A stretch of DNA of 40,340 nt from Synechococcus sp. UW140 (GCA_945860085.1 CAMAPJ010000015.1:1-40340), one strand, 5' to 3'. Shown: positions 17,477-26,189, counted from the stretch's first letter. The notes: generated by a model from the letters alone, not told the origin. Numbers and translations are program-made.

Positions 17477-18429
17477 ACCGCCGCCAGGGCGTCCAAGGCC
17501 AGGGGACGCATGCCCACCAAGGGGGTTTCGGCAAACACCTCGGCGGCGTTATTGGGGCTTTCCTGGAGCCGCACCTTGTGCAGGCTGGCGCCCGTGGTGG
17601 CGATCGGGACTTGCAGCAGGTCGGCGATATGGAGGGCAATGTTCTCGGCGGTGGGTACGCACTGGCCGAAATGGGCCACATCCTTGTTGAGGAAGGTGTG
17701 GTCGAAGGGCTCCACCACCAACTCCTCCACTAGCTGCTGCAACACGGCCAGATCCGCCACCATGCCGGTGCGGGCGTCGATGGGGCCGCGCACAGTGACA
17801 TCAAGGAGGTAGTTGTGGCCGTGACCATGGGGCCGGGCGCACTTGCCGTAAATCGCCTCGTTTTCGGCCTGACTCAGTTCGGGGCGAGCGAGGCGATGGG
17901 CGGCAGCGAAATGGGTGCGGATCGTCAGGAAGGCTTCCATGGAGTCGTCGAGCACATCGGCCCAGAGGGTGGGAGTTTCGTAGAGGCGCAGGCCCATCAG
18001 GGGCAGGAGCGGCGCCAGGCGCTGCCAGATGGCCAGCCCTAGGGCCTCGGTCGTGGGCAGCCGCCCCTCGGGCCGCTCCAGGTCGAAGTCGGGCCACACC
18101 TGGTTGAGGAAGCGGAAATCCAGCTGGCCGGTGACTTCGCGGCGGATGGCGTGCTTCACATCCGAGAGGTTCAGCACCATGCCATCGGCATCGAGGCCGC
18201 CGCCCATGGCGACGATCAGCTCGTAGTTGTGGCCATGGCCCGGAGCCAGGCTGCAGGGGCCAAAGCGGCTGGCGTTCTCTTCAGGGCTCAGCTCCGGCAG
18301 CCAGTAGTGGTGACTGGCGCTAAAGGTGGCGCGGCGGGTGATCACACAGGGACGCCCCTGGCCGTGGACAGCGAGGGTGGGCGCCGGGGGCGCCGCCAGC
18401 ACGGGCGGGGTCATCACAGCGCAAGACAT
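17473..18429 (-). CDS. Tandem 6-pyruvoyl/6-carboxytetrahydropterin synthase (PTPS/QueD) fusion
   Basis: 318 residues with two PTPS/QueD domains. The N-terminal one has FSASHHYWLPE, CSLAPGHGHNYE and LDFRFLN; the C-terminal one has FAAAHRL, CARPHGHGHNYL, FDHTFLN and PTAEN. PTPS enzymes convert dihydroneopterin triphosphate using zinc-binding His and a Cys-Asp-His triad. Domain 2 keeps all of these (Cys197, His203, His205 and the Asp-His of FDHTFLN). Domain 1 keeps the Cys and zinc ligands, but the triad His is replaced by Phe (Asp104-Phe105), so it may be structural or altered in activity. ATG 18429 or 18414 could start it. It is divergent from aroK. Confidence 0.88.
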   Translation of the reverse strand: MSCAVMTPPVLAAPPAPTLAVHGQGRPCVITRRATFSASHHYWLPELSPEENASRFGPCSLAPGHGHNYELIVAMGGGLDADGMVLNLSDVKHAIRREVTGQLDFRFLNQVWPDFDLERPEGRLPTTEALGLAIWQRLAPLLPLMGLRLYETPTLWADVLDDSMEAFLTIRTHFAAAHRLARPELSQAENEAIYGKCARPHGHGHNYLLDVTVRGPIDARTGMVADLAVLQQLVEELVVEPFDHTFLNKDVAHFGQCVPTAENIALHIADLLQVPIATTGASLHKVRLQESPNNAAEVFAETPLVGMRPLALDALAAV

Positions 18430-18461
18430 AAGGCAACATCCTAAGGAGGTTTCCTTTCGCG

Positions 18462-19142
18462 ATGAGCGCGCCCCACCCCAGCCCTGGAGCCAGCTCCCAG
18501 CCCCCGCCTGAAGACCCCGGCGCCGACCCGGGCCAGGATCTCCGACGGCGGCTCCAGGGGGTAAACCTCTATCTGATCGGCATGATGGGTAGCGGCAAAA
18601 GCGCCGTGGGCCGGCCCCTGGCCGAGGCCTTGGGCTATCGCTTTCTCGATGCCGACACCAGCTTGGAACAGGTGGCCGGCAAAGCGATTACCGAGCTGTT
18701 CGCCAGCGACGGCGAAGCGGGGTTCCGGGCCCTAGAAGCCGCCGTTCTGAACCAGATCGCCACCTGGCATTCCCTGGTGGTCGCCACCGGAGGTGGTGTG
18801 GTGACCCGGCCGGAGAACTGGGGCCAGCTGCATCAAGGGGTGGTGATCTGGCTCGATGCGCCCGACGCGCTGCTGCTGCAGCGGCTAACCGCCGATCCGA
18901 CGCCGCGGCCTTTGCTGGCCTGCGCCGATCCGGCCGCCCGCCTCTCCGAGCTACTCAACGAACGCCGCCCCCTCTACGCCCAGGCCGATCTGCGCATCCT
19001 CCAGGACGGTCGCTCGCCCCAGGCGGTGGCCCTGCAGGTGATCGAGGCCCTGCCGGCGATCCTGCGCCAGCGACCCACCGCCCCGGCCCAGCCGGCGACC
19101 CTGATCGATCGCGACGGGGCCAGCGCCGCGTCCCTCAACTGA
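18462..19142 (+). CDS. aroK: Shikimate kinase
   Basis: 226 residues. Transfers phosphate from ATP to shikimate in aromatic amino-acid synthesis. The Walker A motif GMMGSGKSAVG is at about residues 40-50, followed by LDADTSLEQ (shikimate-binding Asp), the FRALEA Arg segment, ATGGGVV and the lid region PRPLL. A Pro-rich, presumably disordered, extension of about 30 residues precedes the core; the start could be slightly later, but AGGAGG 12 nt upstream of 18462 supports this ATG. It is divergent from the PTPS gene (32 bp apart) and ends 24 bp before the convergent CRR7-like stop. Confidence 0.93.
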   Translation: MSAPHPSPGASSQPPPEDPGADPGQDLRRRLQGVNLYLIGMMGSGKSAVGRPLAEALGYRFLDADTSLEQVAGKAITELFASDGEAGFRALEAAVLNQIATWHSLVVATGGGVVTRPENWGQLHQGVVIWLDAPDALLLQRLTADPTPRPLLACADPAARLSELLNERRPLYAQADLRILQDGRSPQAVALQVIEALPAILRQRPTAPAQPATLIDRDGASAASLN

Positions 19143-19166
19143 TCGGGCCCCAGCCTGCTAGCTAGC

Positions 19167-19436
19167 TCAATCGCCCGAACCGGGCGGCTCCAGTCGCACC
19201 GCAAACCACTGCACACTCACCCCGGGCTCCCGCTCCAATTCGCAGGCGGTTTCCAGCAGGCGCTGGGCCCGGCTGGGGGCATCCGGTAAGGAAGCCAGGT
19301 CGGCCGGAACCGCGTCTAAGGCCTCCAACTGGGCGATCAGCCACTCGAGGGTTTCCGCGGCGCTCAGCAGCCGTTCGGCCCCGACCGGCTCGAGCACCAC
19401 GTAGTGGTCGCAGGCACGGATCAAGGGGTCTGACAT
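19167..19436 (-). CDS. CRR7-like protein (NDH-1 complex assembly)
   Basis: 89 residues with the pattern DHYVVLEP at the start, then LSAAETLEWL, LLETACELEREPG and QWFAVRLEP at the end. I match this from memory to the chlororespiratory reduction 7 (CRR7) family, required for NDH-1 assembly in chloroplasts and conserved in cyanobacteria. It is soluble, with no signal peptide. It lies downstream of the GST gene on the same strand, with 86 bp between. The identification rests on N- and C-terminal motifs only. Confidence 0.65.
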   Translation of the reverse strand: MSDPLIRACDHYVVLEPVGAERLLSAAETLEWLIAQLEALDAVPADLASLPDAPSRAQRLLETACELEREPGVSVQWFAVRLEPPGSGD

Positions 19437-19522
19437 GGCCGCTCAGCCGCGCGAGGACCAATCCTGGCGCAGCCCGGCGGCCCTGGAGGCCAGCACCTGG
19501 GCCGGCCCTTAGGCCGCGCCCC

Positions 19523-20233
19523 TCAGGGGCGACCCACCTCGGCGCCAATGCGGTCGCGCCATTGGAACAGGGGCTCAAGCTGGGGGTCATCGGCCAGGCC
19601 CGGCACGCCCCAACCGGCCAGGGGAGCGCCGGCGGCCTGGGGAAACTTCAGCAGCGACAGCTGACCGGCCACGGCCAGATCCGCCAACGACAATTGAGCG
19701 CCCACCAGATAGGGGCCGGCCAGCGCTAGGGCCGTGAGCTGGCTGAGGTTGTGGCGCAGCTGTTCCAGGCCCCCCTGGTCCACCGCCTGACCCAGGCCCG
19801 CCAGCAGGGAGCCGGGCACCGCCCCCACCAGGGAGCGCAATGGGCCGGGTGTCGCCGCCGGGAGTAGGGCGGCCCGAAGATCGGCATCCTCCACAGCCGC
19901 CTGCAGGAGGGCCAGGCGCACGCCCGCGGCCAGGGAGGTATCGGCCCAGTCTTCGAGGAGCAATACCTGGGCCCGCTCGGCCGGATCAGCCGGCAGCAGG
20001 GCTGGCTCGCTCACCAGGGTTTCCAGGTGCAGGCCGATGGCGCTGGAGTCGGCGATCACCTCGGCCCCATCCACCAGCACGGGCACCTGACGCTGACCCG
20101 AGAGCCGGAACAGCTGCAGCTGGCCCAGACCCGGGGTGACCTCGACCACGCTGTAGGCCAGCCCCTTGGCGGCCAGAATCAATCGCACCTTCTCGCAGAA
20201 GGCGGAGTGTCGGAACTGATGAAGTTCCAGCAT
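19523..20233 (-). CDS. Glutathione S-transferase family protein
   Basis: 236 residues from the ATG at 20233. A thioredoxin-fold N-terminal domain (LELHQFRHSAFCEKVRLILAAKG, with the cis-Pro motif RQVPVLVDG and the glutathione-binding ADSSAI) is followed by an all-helical C-terminal GST domain (YLVGAQLSLADLAVAGQL). SAFCEK carries a Cys near the catalytic position, as in omega- or beta-like GSTs. An in-frame ATG at 20242 adds only three residues. It is divergent from the ycf33-rbfA operon (about 65 bp). The substrate is unknown. Confidence 0.88.
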   Translation of the reverse strand: MLELHQFRHSAFCEKVRLILAAKGLAYSVVEVTPGLGQLQLFRLSGQRQVPVLVDGAEVIADSSAIGLHLETLVSEPALLPADPAERAQVLLLEDWADTSLAAGVRLALLQAAVEDADLRAALLPAATPGPLRSLVGAVPGSLLAGLGQAVDQGGLEQLRHNLSQLTALALAGPYLVGAQLSLADLAVAGQLSLLKFPQAAGAPLAGWGVPGLADDPQLEPLFQWRDRIGAEVGRP

Positions 20234-20298
20234 CGAGCACACCTGACCATTGGGCGGCAGAGTAACGCTGCATTTGAATCGCTGCCGCCGCCGGCGCC

Positions 20299-20505
20299 AT
20301 GAGGGAGTTCTTCGTCAATGTGACGCGCTATCCGCGTTACCTGGTGGCCTTCGGCCTGGGACTGCTTAATTCCGTCGTCGAGCCCCTGGTGGAGCGGCGC
20401 AGCAATCCGGTCACGGCCGTGGCCTTGATTGGTGCTGTGGTCAGCGGCGGCATCAGCCTGAGCCTGACCCTGCGTGCCATGGTGACCACAGCACCGGTGA
20501 CATAG
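20299..20505 (+). CDS. ycf33: Ycf33 / DUF751 family membrane protein
   Basis: 68 residues with two hydrophobic segments. The opening [25 protein letters not shown] and the [16 protein letters not shown] helix fit the DUF751/Ycf33 family of cyanobacteria and red-algal plastids, of unknown function. It begins an operon: rbfA follows after 2 bp. Confidence 0.85.
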   Translation: MREFFVNVTRYPRYLVAFGLGLLNSVVEPLVERRSNPVTAVALIGAVVSGGISLSLTLRAMVTTAPVT

Positions 20506-20507
20506 GC

Positions 20508-20984
20508 ATGGCCCAGGGGCGCAGGGTGGAACGGGTGGCCGCCTCGATTCGCCGCGAGGTGAGCGAGCTGCTGGTCAATGGCATCAAGGACGATCGGGTC
20601 AACCTGGCGATGGTGAGCGTCACCAACGTCGATGTGGCTGGCGATCTGCAGCACTGCAAGGTGCACGTGAGCATCTTCGGCACTGAGGCCGACCGCCAGC
20701 AGGCCCTCGAAGGGCTGCAGTCGGCATCGAGCTACGTCAAAGGGGAACTGAGCCGGCGCCTGAACATGCGCCGCACACCGGAAGTGATCTTCCTGCTCGA
20801 TCGCGGCATCGAAAAGGGCACCACAGTGCTGGGCCTGATCAACAAGCTGGGGGCCGAGCGGCTTGTGAAGGGCGAGCCGCCAGCCGGAAGCGATGTCGAA
20901 CCGGAGGAACCCACTGCGGTGGCACAAGAGGGCGCTGCCGGAGAGGCTTCTGCTAGCGCGGCTTCTGCCGACGATGACGACTGA
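20508..20984 (+). CDS. rbfA: Ribosome-binding factor A
   Basis: 158 residues. Binds the 30S subunit and assists 16S rRNA maturation. The KH-type core is clear: [41 protein letters not shown] and [24 protein letters not shown]. The C-terminal tail is acidic and Ala-rich (ending DDDD). It lies 2 bp after ycf33 and its end overlaps the start of the GH3 gene by 11 bp, so the three are likely one transcript. Confidence 0.95.
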   Translation: MAQGRRVERVAASIRREVSELLVNGIKDDRVNLAMVSVTNVDVAGDLQHCKVHVSIFGTEADRQQALEGLQSASSYVKGELSRRLNMRRTPEVIFLLDRGIEKGTTVLGLINKLGAERLVKGEPPAGSDVEPEEPTAVAQEGAAGEASASAASADDDD

Positions 20985-22950
20985 CCCGAAGACTGACCCG
21001 AAGACTGAGCAACTCACGGACCAGCCGACGGACCAGCCGGCCGGCCCGGGCGCACCTGAACCCGACTGGCACGGCCTGAGCCTGCGCCAACAGGTGGCAA
21101 GTCTGCTGGTGGTGCGCGCCAGCGGCCATGCCAGCGACAGCCAACGGCGCTACCCCCGCTGGGAACTGCCTAACGCCGACCTGAAACGGCTGCTCCAGGC
21201 CGGTGTCGGCGGCGTGATCCTGCTGGGGGGCAGCGCCCAGGAGCTGGCCCTGCGTTGCCGCCAACTGCAGGCCTGGGCCGGCAAGCCCCTGCTGCTTTGC
21301 GCCGACGTGGAGGAGGGGGTTGGTCAGCGTTTTGAGGGAGCCAGCTGGCTGGTGCCGCCCCTGGCGATCGGCCGCCTGCTGCAACCGCACCCCCCAGGCA
21401 GCCAGGCCATTGCAGCCGCCCCCTCAACCGGCCTTGGGGCTGGAGCCGCAGCTCCTTCATCCACCTACCCCGAAGCCCTGGCCGAGCGCTACGGGCGCTG
21501 CACCGGCCGCCAGGCGCGCCTGCTCGGCCTGAACTGGGTGCTGGGGCCTGTCTGCGATGTCAACAACAATCCGGCCAACCCGGTGATCAACGTGCGGGCC
21601 TGGGGCGAGGACCCGGCCACGGCCGCCAGCCTGGCGGCAGCCTTCCTGCGCGGCGCCCAGGCCGAAGGGGTGCTCTGCTGCGCCAAGCACTTTCCCGGCC
21701 ACGGCGACACCAGCAGCGACTCCCACCTGGAGCTGCCCTCGCTTCCCCACAGCCGCGAGCGGCTCGAGGCCGTGGAGCTGCCCCCCTTCCGGGCGGCAAT
21801 CGCCGCCGGGGTCGCCAGCGTGATGACGGCCCACCTGCTGCTGGAGGCCCTCGATGGCGAGCGGCCGGCCACCCTCTCGCCCGCCGTGCTCGATGGCCTG
21901 CTGCGCCGTGATCTGGGCTTCGAGGGCCTGGTGGTGACTGATGCCCTGGTGATGGAGGCGATCACCGCCCACCACGGCCCCGGCGAGGCGGCCCTGCTCG
22001 CCTTCACGGCCGGCGCCGACTTGATCTTGATGCCCGCCGATGCCGACGCCGCCATCGACGCCCTAGTGGCGGCGATCGACTCCGGCGCCATCGGGCGCCA
22101 GCGGCTGGAGGCCAGCCTGGAGCGGCGCCAGCGGGCCCTGGCCGCCGTGGCGCCCCCTGCTGGAGGGTCAAGCGTCAGCCCGGGGATCGGTCCAGCCGCT
22201 GGCGCCCAAAGCAACGACCCCACGGGCGAGCTAGTGAGCGACGCCGAAGCAGCCCTGGCCCGGGAACTGGTGGAGTTGAGCCTGGTCTGCCACGGACCCG
22301 CCCGCCGGCATCCCCCAGCCAGCCAGCCCAGCCCGGCGTCAACCGATCCCACCGCTCCCTCCCATCCCTCCGCCCAACCGCAGCCGCCGTCCTGCCCGCC
22401 TGCCCTGGGGCCGAACAACGGGAGCCCAGCAGGCGGGTCTCCCTCCCTGGGCTTTCCCTCCCTGGACTTTCCCTCCGTCCCGCCCGGACCCGGCCTGAAC
22501 CTGATCCGCCTCGACAGCAGCCTGGCCTGCCCCTTCCTGCCGGCGATGGCGCCGGCCCTGGTGCGGCCAGCGGGGGCGGGCTACCAGAGCTGCCTGGTCG
22601 ACAGCCGCAGCCCCAGCCCCTGGAGCAGCGATCCCCAGGCGCCCCTGGCCCTGGAGCGGCTGCCAGCCGGACCTGTGCTGCTGCAGCTGTTTGTGCGGGG
22701 CAACCCCTTCCGCGGCAGCGCCGGCAGCGAGGAGCCCTGGCCGGCGGTGGTGACCCAGCTGCTGGCCTCGGGCCGCCTGGCCGCCCTGGCCGTTTATGGC
22801 AGCCCCTACCTCTGGGAGAGCCTGCGGCCCTTACTGCCCAGCTCCCTGCCGGCGGCCTACAGCCCGGGCCAAATGCCCCTGGCCCAGGCCCTGCTGCTCG
22901 ATCGCCTCGGGCTAGCGGCGGCGGCCCTAGAGGGTGGGTTCACCGACTGA
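20974..22950 (+). CDS. Glycoside hydrolase family 3, NagZ-like beta-N-acetylhexosaminidase
   Basis: 658 residues from the ATG at 20974, inside the rbfA end. The first 35 residues are a repeat-encoded tail ([16 protein letters not shown]). The GH3 barrel has the NagZ signature [18 protein letters not shown], whose His/Asp provide the acid/base, and [11 protein letters not shown], holding the presumed nucleophile Asp. NagZ acts in peptidoglycan recycling. Beyond the barrel lie a Pro/Ser-rich linker and a second region of about 150 residues resembling the C-terminal sandwich of longer GH3 enzymes. The substrate could be muropeptides or another beta-linked sugar. No signal peptide is seen. Confidence 0.88.
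   Translation: MTTDPKTDPKTEQLTDQPTDQPAGPGAPEPDWHGLSLRQQVASLLVVRASGHASDSQRRYPRWELPNADLKRLLQAGVGGVILLGGSAQELALRCRQLQAWAGKPLLLCADVEEGVGQRFEGASWLVPPLAIGRLLQPHPPGSQAIAAAPSTGLGAGAAAPSSTYPEALAERYGRCTGRQARLLGLNWVLGPVCDVNNNPANPVINVRAWGEDPATAASLAAAFLRGAQAEGVLCCAKHFPGHGDTSSDSHLELPSLPHSRERLEAVELPPFRAAIAAGVASVMTAHLLLEALDGERPATLSPAVLDGLLRRDLGFEGLVVTDALVMEAITAHHGPGEAALLAFTAGADLILMPADADAAIDALVAAIDSGAIGRQRLEASLERRQRALAAVAPPAGGSSVSPGIGPAAGAQSNDPTGELVSDAEAALARELVELSLVCHGPARRHPPASQPSPASTDPTAPSHPSAQPQPPSCPPALGPNNGSPAGGSPSLGFPSLDFPSVPPGPGLNLIRLDSSLACPFLPAMAPALVRPAGAGYQSCLVDSRSPSPWSSDPQAPLALERLPAGPVLLQLFVRGNPFRGSAGSEEPWPAVVTQLLASGRLAALAVYGSPYLWESLRPLLPSSLPAAYSPGQMPLAQALLLDRLGLAAAALEGGFTD
20979..21038 (+). repeat. 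12-bp period repeat at the start of the GH3 gene
   Basis: Five 12-bp units: GACTGACCCGAA twice, a degenerate copy, then CACGGACCAGCC and GACGGACCAGCC. They encode TDPK- and TDQP-type tetrapeptides and overlap the rbfA stop. Confidence 0.75.
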
Positions 22951-22951
22951 A

Positions 22952-22970
22952 GCCCGCTCTCGCTGCGGGC
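22952..22970 (+). terminator. Possible terminator after the GH3 gene
   Basis: GCCCGC/GCGGGC 6-bp stem with a 7-nt loop, 2 bp after the GH3 stop. No T-run follows, so it is only a weak terminator candidate. Confidence 0.35.
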
Positions 22971-23077
22971 GTCCTGAGGTTGGAGGAGCAGACCAGGCCG
23001 GGTCCCAGCCCCAGGGCCAGGGCCAGGCCTGACCAGGTGCTGCCGCACCGGCTGACGTCCTTGGCAAGCAGCCGGAC

Positions 23078-23100
23078 GCCGTTGCCCCAGGGGCAACGGC
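23078..23100. repeat. Extragenic perfect palindrome
   Basis: GCCGTTGCCC and GGGCAACGGC form a 10-bp perfect stem with a 3-nt loop in the gap before the glycosyltransferase gene. No T-run follows on either strand. It could be a protein-binding site or a structured leader element. The surrounding 200-bp gap (22951-23152) holds nothing else I can name. Confidence 0.7.
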
Positions 23101-23152
23101 TGCCAGGAGAGGCGGGCCTAGCCTCAGGCTGCCGCCCCTGGCCCCGGGCCCG

Positions 23153-24346
23153 ATGCTCAGCCTTTCGATGATCGTGCGCGATGAGGCCGAGCGGCAGGAG
23201 CGCTGCCTGGCCTCGGTGCAGGGCTTTGTCGATGAGATGGTGCTGGTGGACACCGGCTCCCAGGACGGCACCGTGGCCCTGGCCCGGAGCCTGGGGGCCA
23301 CGGTGCATGAGATCCCCTGGCCGGGGGATTTCGCCCCAGCCCGCAACACGGCAATGCAATGGCTCAGCGGCGATTGGGTGCTGGTGCTCGATGGCGATGA
23401 GCAGCTGCGCCCGGACGCGATGGCGCCCCTTCGGGCCCTGATGGCCCAACCGGATGTGCTGTTGATCAACCTGCTGCGCCTCGAGCAGGGCGCCCGCCAA
23501 TCCCCCTATTCCAGCGTCAGCCGCCTGTTTCGCCGCCATCCGGCGATCCACTGGAGCCGGCCCTACCACTCCAGCGTCGATGAAAGCGTGACGGTCTTGC
23601 AGCGGCTAGAGCCCCACTGGCGAGTGGCCGACTGCGGCGTGCCAGCCCTGCTCCACGACGGCTACCGTCCCGAGCTCCTGGCCCAGGGACAGAAGGCCCA
23701 GCGGCTGCGCCAGGCCATGGAGCAAGAGCTGGAGCAGCGGCCCAACGACCCCTACGCCTGCGCCAAGCTCGGCAGCCTGGAGGTGAGCGAAGGACACTTG
23801 GCGCAGGGGCTGGCCCTGCTGCGTAGGGGCCTCGAACACTGCCCGCCGGAGGCCCAGCCGGAACGCTACGAACTGCTGCTGCACCTGGGCATCGCCAGCG
23901 CCGAGCAGGACCCCGGCGCCGCCGTCAGCCTCTACCGCCAGGCCCTGGCCCTGCCCCTGCCCCAGCGACTCAGCCTGGGGGCCCGCCTCAACCTGGCCGC
24001 CCTGCTGCTCGACCAGGGCGAGCTGGCGGAAGCCCAGGCCCTCTGCCGCACCGCCACGGCCGTGGCGCCGGAGGTGGGGCTGGGCTGGTACAACCTGGGG
24101 CTAGTCAGCCGCCGCCGCGGTGACCTGGTCGGCGCCCTAGAGGCCTATGGCCAGGCCCGGCGCCTGAGCCCGGACCATGCCGAAACCCACCAGAACCTGG
24201 CGGTGGCCCAGCTCCTAGCCGGCGACATCGCCGCGTCCCGGGCCAGCTTCCGCCAGGCGATCGCCCTGCTCAGCAGCGCGGGCCGGGCCGACGAAGCCGC
24301 CCACCTGCGCCAGCAGGCGGGCGCCATGGTGCAACTAGAAGCCTGA
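23153..24346 (+). CDS. Family 2 glycosyltransferase with TPR tail
   Basis: 397 residues. The N-terminal GT-A domain starts MLSLSMIVRDEAERQERCLASV, with VDTGSQDGT and the DxD-like WVLVLDGDEQLRPD near residue 85 that would hold the metal and nucleotide sugar. From about residue 190 on there are TPR-like helical repeats (RPNDPYACAKLGSLEVSEG, GLGWYNLGLVSRRRGDLVGALEAYGQA). Such proteins transfer sugars onto envelope or protein acceptors; the substrate is unknown. It is followed by hemD after 4 bp, so cotranscription is likely. Confidence 0.88.
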   Translation: MLSLSMIVRDEAERQERCLASVQGFVDEMVLVDTGSQDGTVALARSLGATVHEIPWPGDFAPARNTAMQWLSGDWVLVLDGDEQLRPDAMAPLRALMAQPDVLLINLLRLEQGARQSPYSSVSRLFRRHPAIHWSRPYHSSVDESVTVLQRLEPHWRVADCGVPALLHDGYRPELLAQGQKAQRLRQAMEQELEQRPNDPYACAKLGSLEVSEGHLAQGLALLRRGLEHCPPEAQPERYELLLHLGIASAEQDPGAAVSLYRQALALPLPQRLSLGARLNLAALLLDQGELAEAQALCRTATAVAPEVGLGWYNLGLVSRRRGDLVGALEAYGQARRLSPDHAETHQNLAVAQLLAGDIAASRASFRQAIALLSSAGRADEAAHLRQQAGAMVQLEA

Positions 24347-24350
24347 GCCC

Positions 24351-25181
24351 ATGCCTGAGCCCATCCCTGACCCGCTTCTTCCCGCCAGCCCGACAGAGCG
24401 CCCCCTGCAGGGTCGCCGCATCGCCGTCACCCGGGCCGAACAACAGCTCGGGGCTGCCCGCAGCCTGTTCGAACAGGCCGGAGCCCAGGTGTTCGACCTG
24501 CCGGCCCTAGTGATCGGCCCACCGGACCATTGGGGCCCCCTTGATGACGCCCTAGCCGAACTAGAAAACTTCCACTGGCTGATTGTCTCGAGCGCCAACG
24601 GCGTTGAGGCGGTGGAGGCGCGGCTGCAACGGCAGGGCCGCAGCCTGGCCCGGCGGCCCGCCAGCCTCAAGATCGCCGCCGTGGGCCGCAAAACCGCGGC
24701 CCAGCTGGAGGCCCTCGGGGCACCCGCCGATTTCGTGCCGCCCGAGTTTGTCGCCGACAGCCTGATCGAGCATTTCCCCGTTTCCGGCTGGGGCCTGCGG
24801 CTGCTTTTGCCCCGGGTGCAGAGCGGCGGCCGCAGCCTGCTGGCGGAGGCCTTCGGGGAGGCGGGCGCCCGGGTAGTGGAGGTGGCCGCCTACGAATCCC
24901 GCTGCCCAGCCAGCCTGCCAACGGCCACCCTGGCGGCCCTCGCGGCCGGGGACCTCGATGGGATCACCTTCAGCAGCGGCAAAACCGTGCGGCACACGGC
25001 CCAGCTCCTTGAGGCTCACTTCGGAGCCGCCTGGTTGGAACTCCTTGCTGGCGTGGCCCTGGTCTCGATCGGTCCCCAAACCAGCCGCAGCTGCCTGGAC
25101 ATCCTGGGCCGGGTCGATGGCGAAGCCAGCCCCCATGACCTCGACGGCCTAGTGGCGGCCTGCAGCCGCTGCCTGGCCTGA
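24351..25181 (+). CDS. hemD: Uroporphyrinogen-III synthase
   Basis: 276 residues. Closes hydroxymethylbilane to uroporphyrinogen III in heme, chlorophyll and bilin synthesis. The two-domain HemD pattern is visible: GRRIAVTRAEQQLGAARSLFEQAGA at the start, WLIVSSANGVEAV, IAAVGRKTAAQLEALG, then ITFSSGKTVRH and VSIGPQTSRSC in the second half. HemD is poorly conserved, but these glycine-rich turns are typical. It starts 4 bp after the glycosyltransferase stop. The stop codon lies inside the first unit of a 13-bp tandem repeat. Confidence 0.9.
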   Translation: MPEPIPDPLLPASPTERPLQGRRIAVTRAEQQLGAARSLFEQAGAQVFDLPALVIGPPDHWGPLDDALAELENFHWLIVSSANGVEAVEARLQRQGRSLARRPASLKIAAVGRKTAAQLEALGAPADFVPPEFVADSLIEHFPVSGWGLRLLLPRVQSGGRSLLAEAFGEAGARVVEVAAYESRCPASLPTATLAALAAGDLDGITFSSGKTVRHTAQLLEAHFGAAWLELLAGVALVSIGPQTSRSCLDILGRVDGEASPHDLDGLVAACSRCLA

Positions 25182-25242
25182 TCGACTTGCCTGATCGACT
25201 TGACCTGATCCACTCGCTTGATCGACTGGCCTGATCGGACTC
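25177..25242 (+). repeat. 13-bp tandem repeat, five copies, at the hemD stop
   Basis: Units CCTGATCGACTTG at 25177, 25190, 25204, 25217 and 25230, with one 1-nt spacer after the second copy. The first two are identical; the others differ at 1-4 positions. The hemD stop TGA lies in unit 1. They fill most of the gap before the convergent lipoprotein gene. Confidence 0.85.
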
Positions 25243-25267
25243 AAGGACGAATGGGCTTAAGCCAGGG

Positions 25268-26095
25268 CTAACGGCCGGTGCCAGCGGCAGCGTTTGCTGA
25301 GGGCGACGCGGAGGCTGGGTTGGGGGAGGGGGCGTTGTTGGAGGAGGAGGCGTTGTTGGAGGAGGAGGCTGCCTGGCCAGGGCCAGCCCCACTTCCTGTG
25401 CCACTTCCTGTGCCACTTCCTGTGCCACTGCCAGTGCTACTGCCAGTGGCGAGGGGAAGGCGTAGGGGCAGGCGGCCCTGGCGCAGGGTCAGCACCCCTT
25501 GGCGCAGGTCAATCCCGGTGACACTCCAGCCGGGCGGCAGCCGGTAATCATCTCTGCCGGCGCCTGGGCAGATCCCCTGGGGACCGACACAGAGGGTGCC
25601 GCCAGTGGGGCCGGCAAGGGCGAGCGCCGGGCTGGCGGCACCGCTGGTTGCGGACGCCGAGGCCGTCGTAGTGCTGCCGCCCAGCTGCACGATGGCCTGG
25701 GTCAGGCCGCGGCTCTGGATCACCCCCGAGAACAGGAAGCCGGCCGGCAGGCTGGGCGATTGGTTTGCCGCCTGGGGCGGCGCCAGGGGCGCAAAGGGAT
25801 CCGAGCGGCCACTCGCCAAGGGAGCAACCACTTGCTGGGGGGAGGGCAGGGCCGTGAAACCGGCCGGGGTGCCAAGCGCCGCCAGACCCGAGGTGGGGGC
25901 CAGGGGCTGCCTGGGCTGACCGGCAGCGGCAGGGGCCACCGGCGCCGCCTGACCGCCGGCAGAACCGCCGGCAGGACTGCCGTCCGCAGCAACCTCACCC
26001 TCACCGCCACAGGCCGTGAGGGCCAAAAGCACGGCGAAGGTTGCCAGCGTGCGGCACCAAATCAACCGATCCCCGCCCAAGCGGACCCCGATCAC
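25268..26095 (-). CDS. Putative lipoprotein with low-complexity tail
   Basis: A lipobox (LLALTACGG) follows a hydrophobic stretch, so signal peptidase II processing and lipid anchoring are expected. The middle part has SDPFAPL, a DPF motif also seen in pilus and type II secretion inner-membrane lipoproteins (PilP-like), but I cannot claim that function. The C-terminal part carries GTGS repeats and an ASSSNN repeat encoded by 12-bp and 18-bp tandem arrays. The GTG at 26095 places the lipobox about 28 residues in and has AAGG upstream; an ATG at 26203 would overlap the SRPBCC gene by 14 bp. Same strand as crtQ and the SRPBCC gene. Confidence 0.65.
   Translation of the reverse strand: MIGVRLGGDRLIWCRTLATFAVLLALTACGGEGEVAADGSPAGGSAGGQAAPVAPAAAGQPRQPLAPTSGLAALGTPAGFTALPSPQQVVAPLASGRSDPFAPLAPPQAANQSPSLPAGFLFSGVIQSRGLTQAIVQLGGSTTTASASATSGAASPALALAGPTGGTLCVGPQGICPGAGRDDYRLPPGWSVTGIDLRQGVLTLRQGRLPLRLPLATGSSTGSGTGSGTGSGTGSGAGPGQAASSSNNASSSNNAPSPNPASASPSANAAAGTGR
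25333..25368. repeat. 18-bp tandem repeat, two copies
   Basis: GTTGTTGGAGGAGGAGGC occurs twice in a row, encoding the NN-ASSS units near the lipoprotein C-terminus. Confidence 0.9.
25389..25448. repeat. 12-bp tandem repeat, five copies
   Basis: Three exact copies of CCACTTCCTGTG, followed by CCACTGCCAGTG and CTACTGCCAGTG. They encode GTGS/STGS tetrapeptides in the lipoprotein. Confidence 0.9.
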
Positions 26096-26189
26096 CCAAG
26101 ACCTTGCGGCCGTTCGCTCTCGCAAAGACCCACTCGCGGCCGCAGGCCTAAATGCCGGCAAGGGCTCAGACCTGGACTCAGGCAATAAC

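Noticed and set aside
25499-26188. 229-residue plus-strand frame opposite the lipoprotein
   Set aside because: Low-complexity Arg/Gly composition; the minus strand has a lipobox. Still, the lipoprotein itself is only moderately sure.
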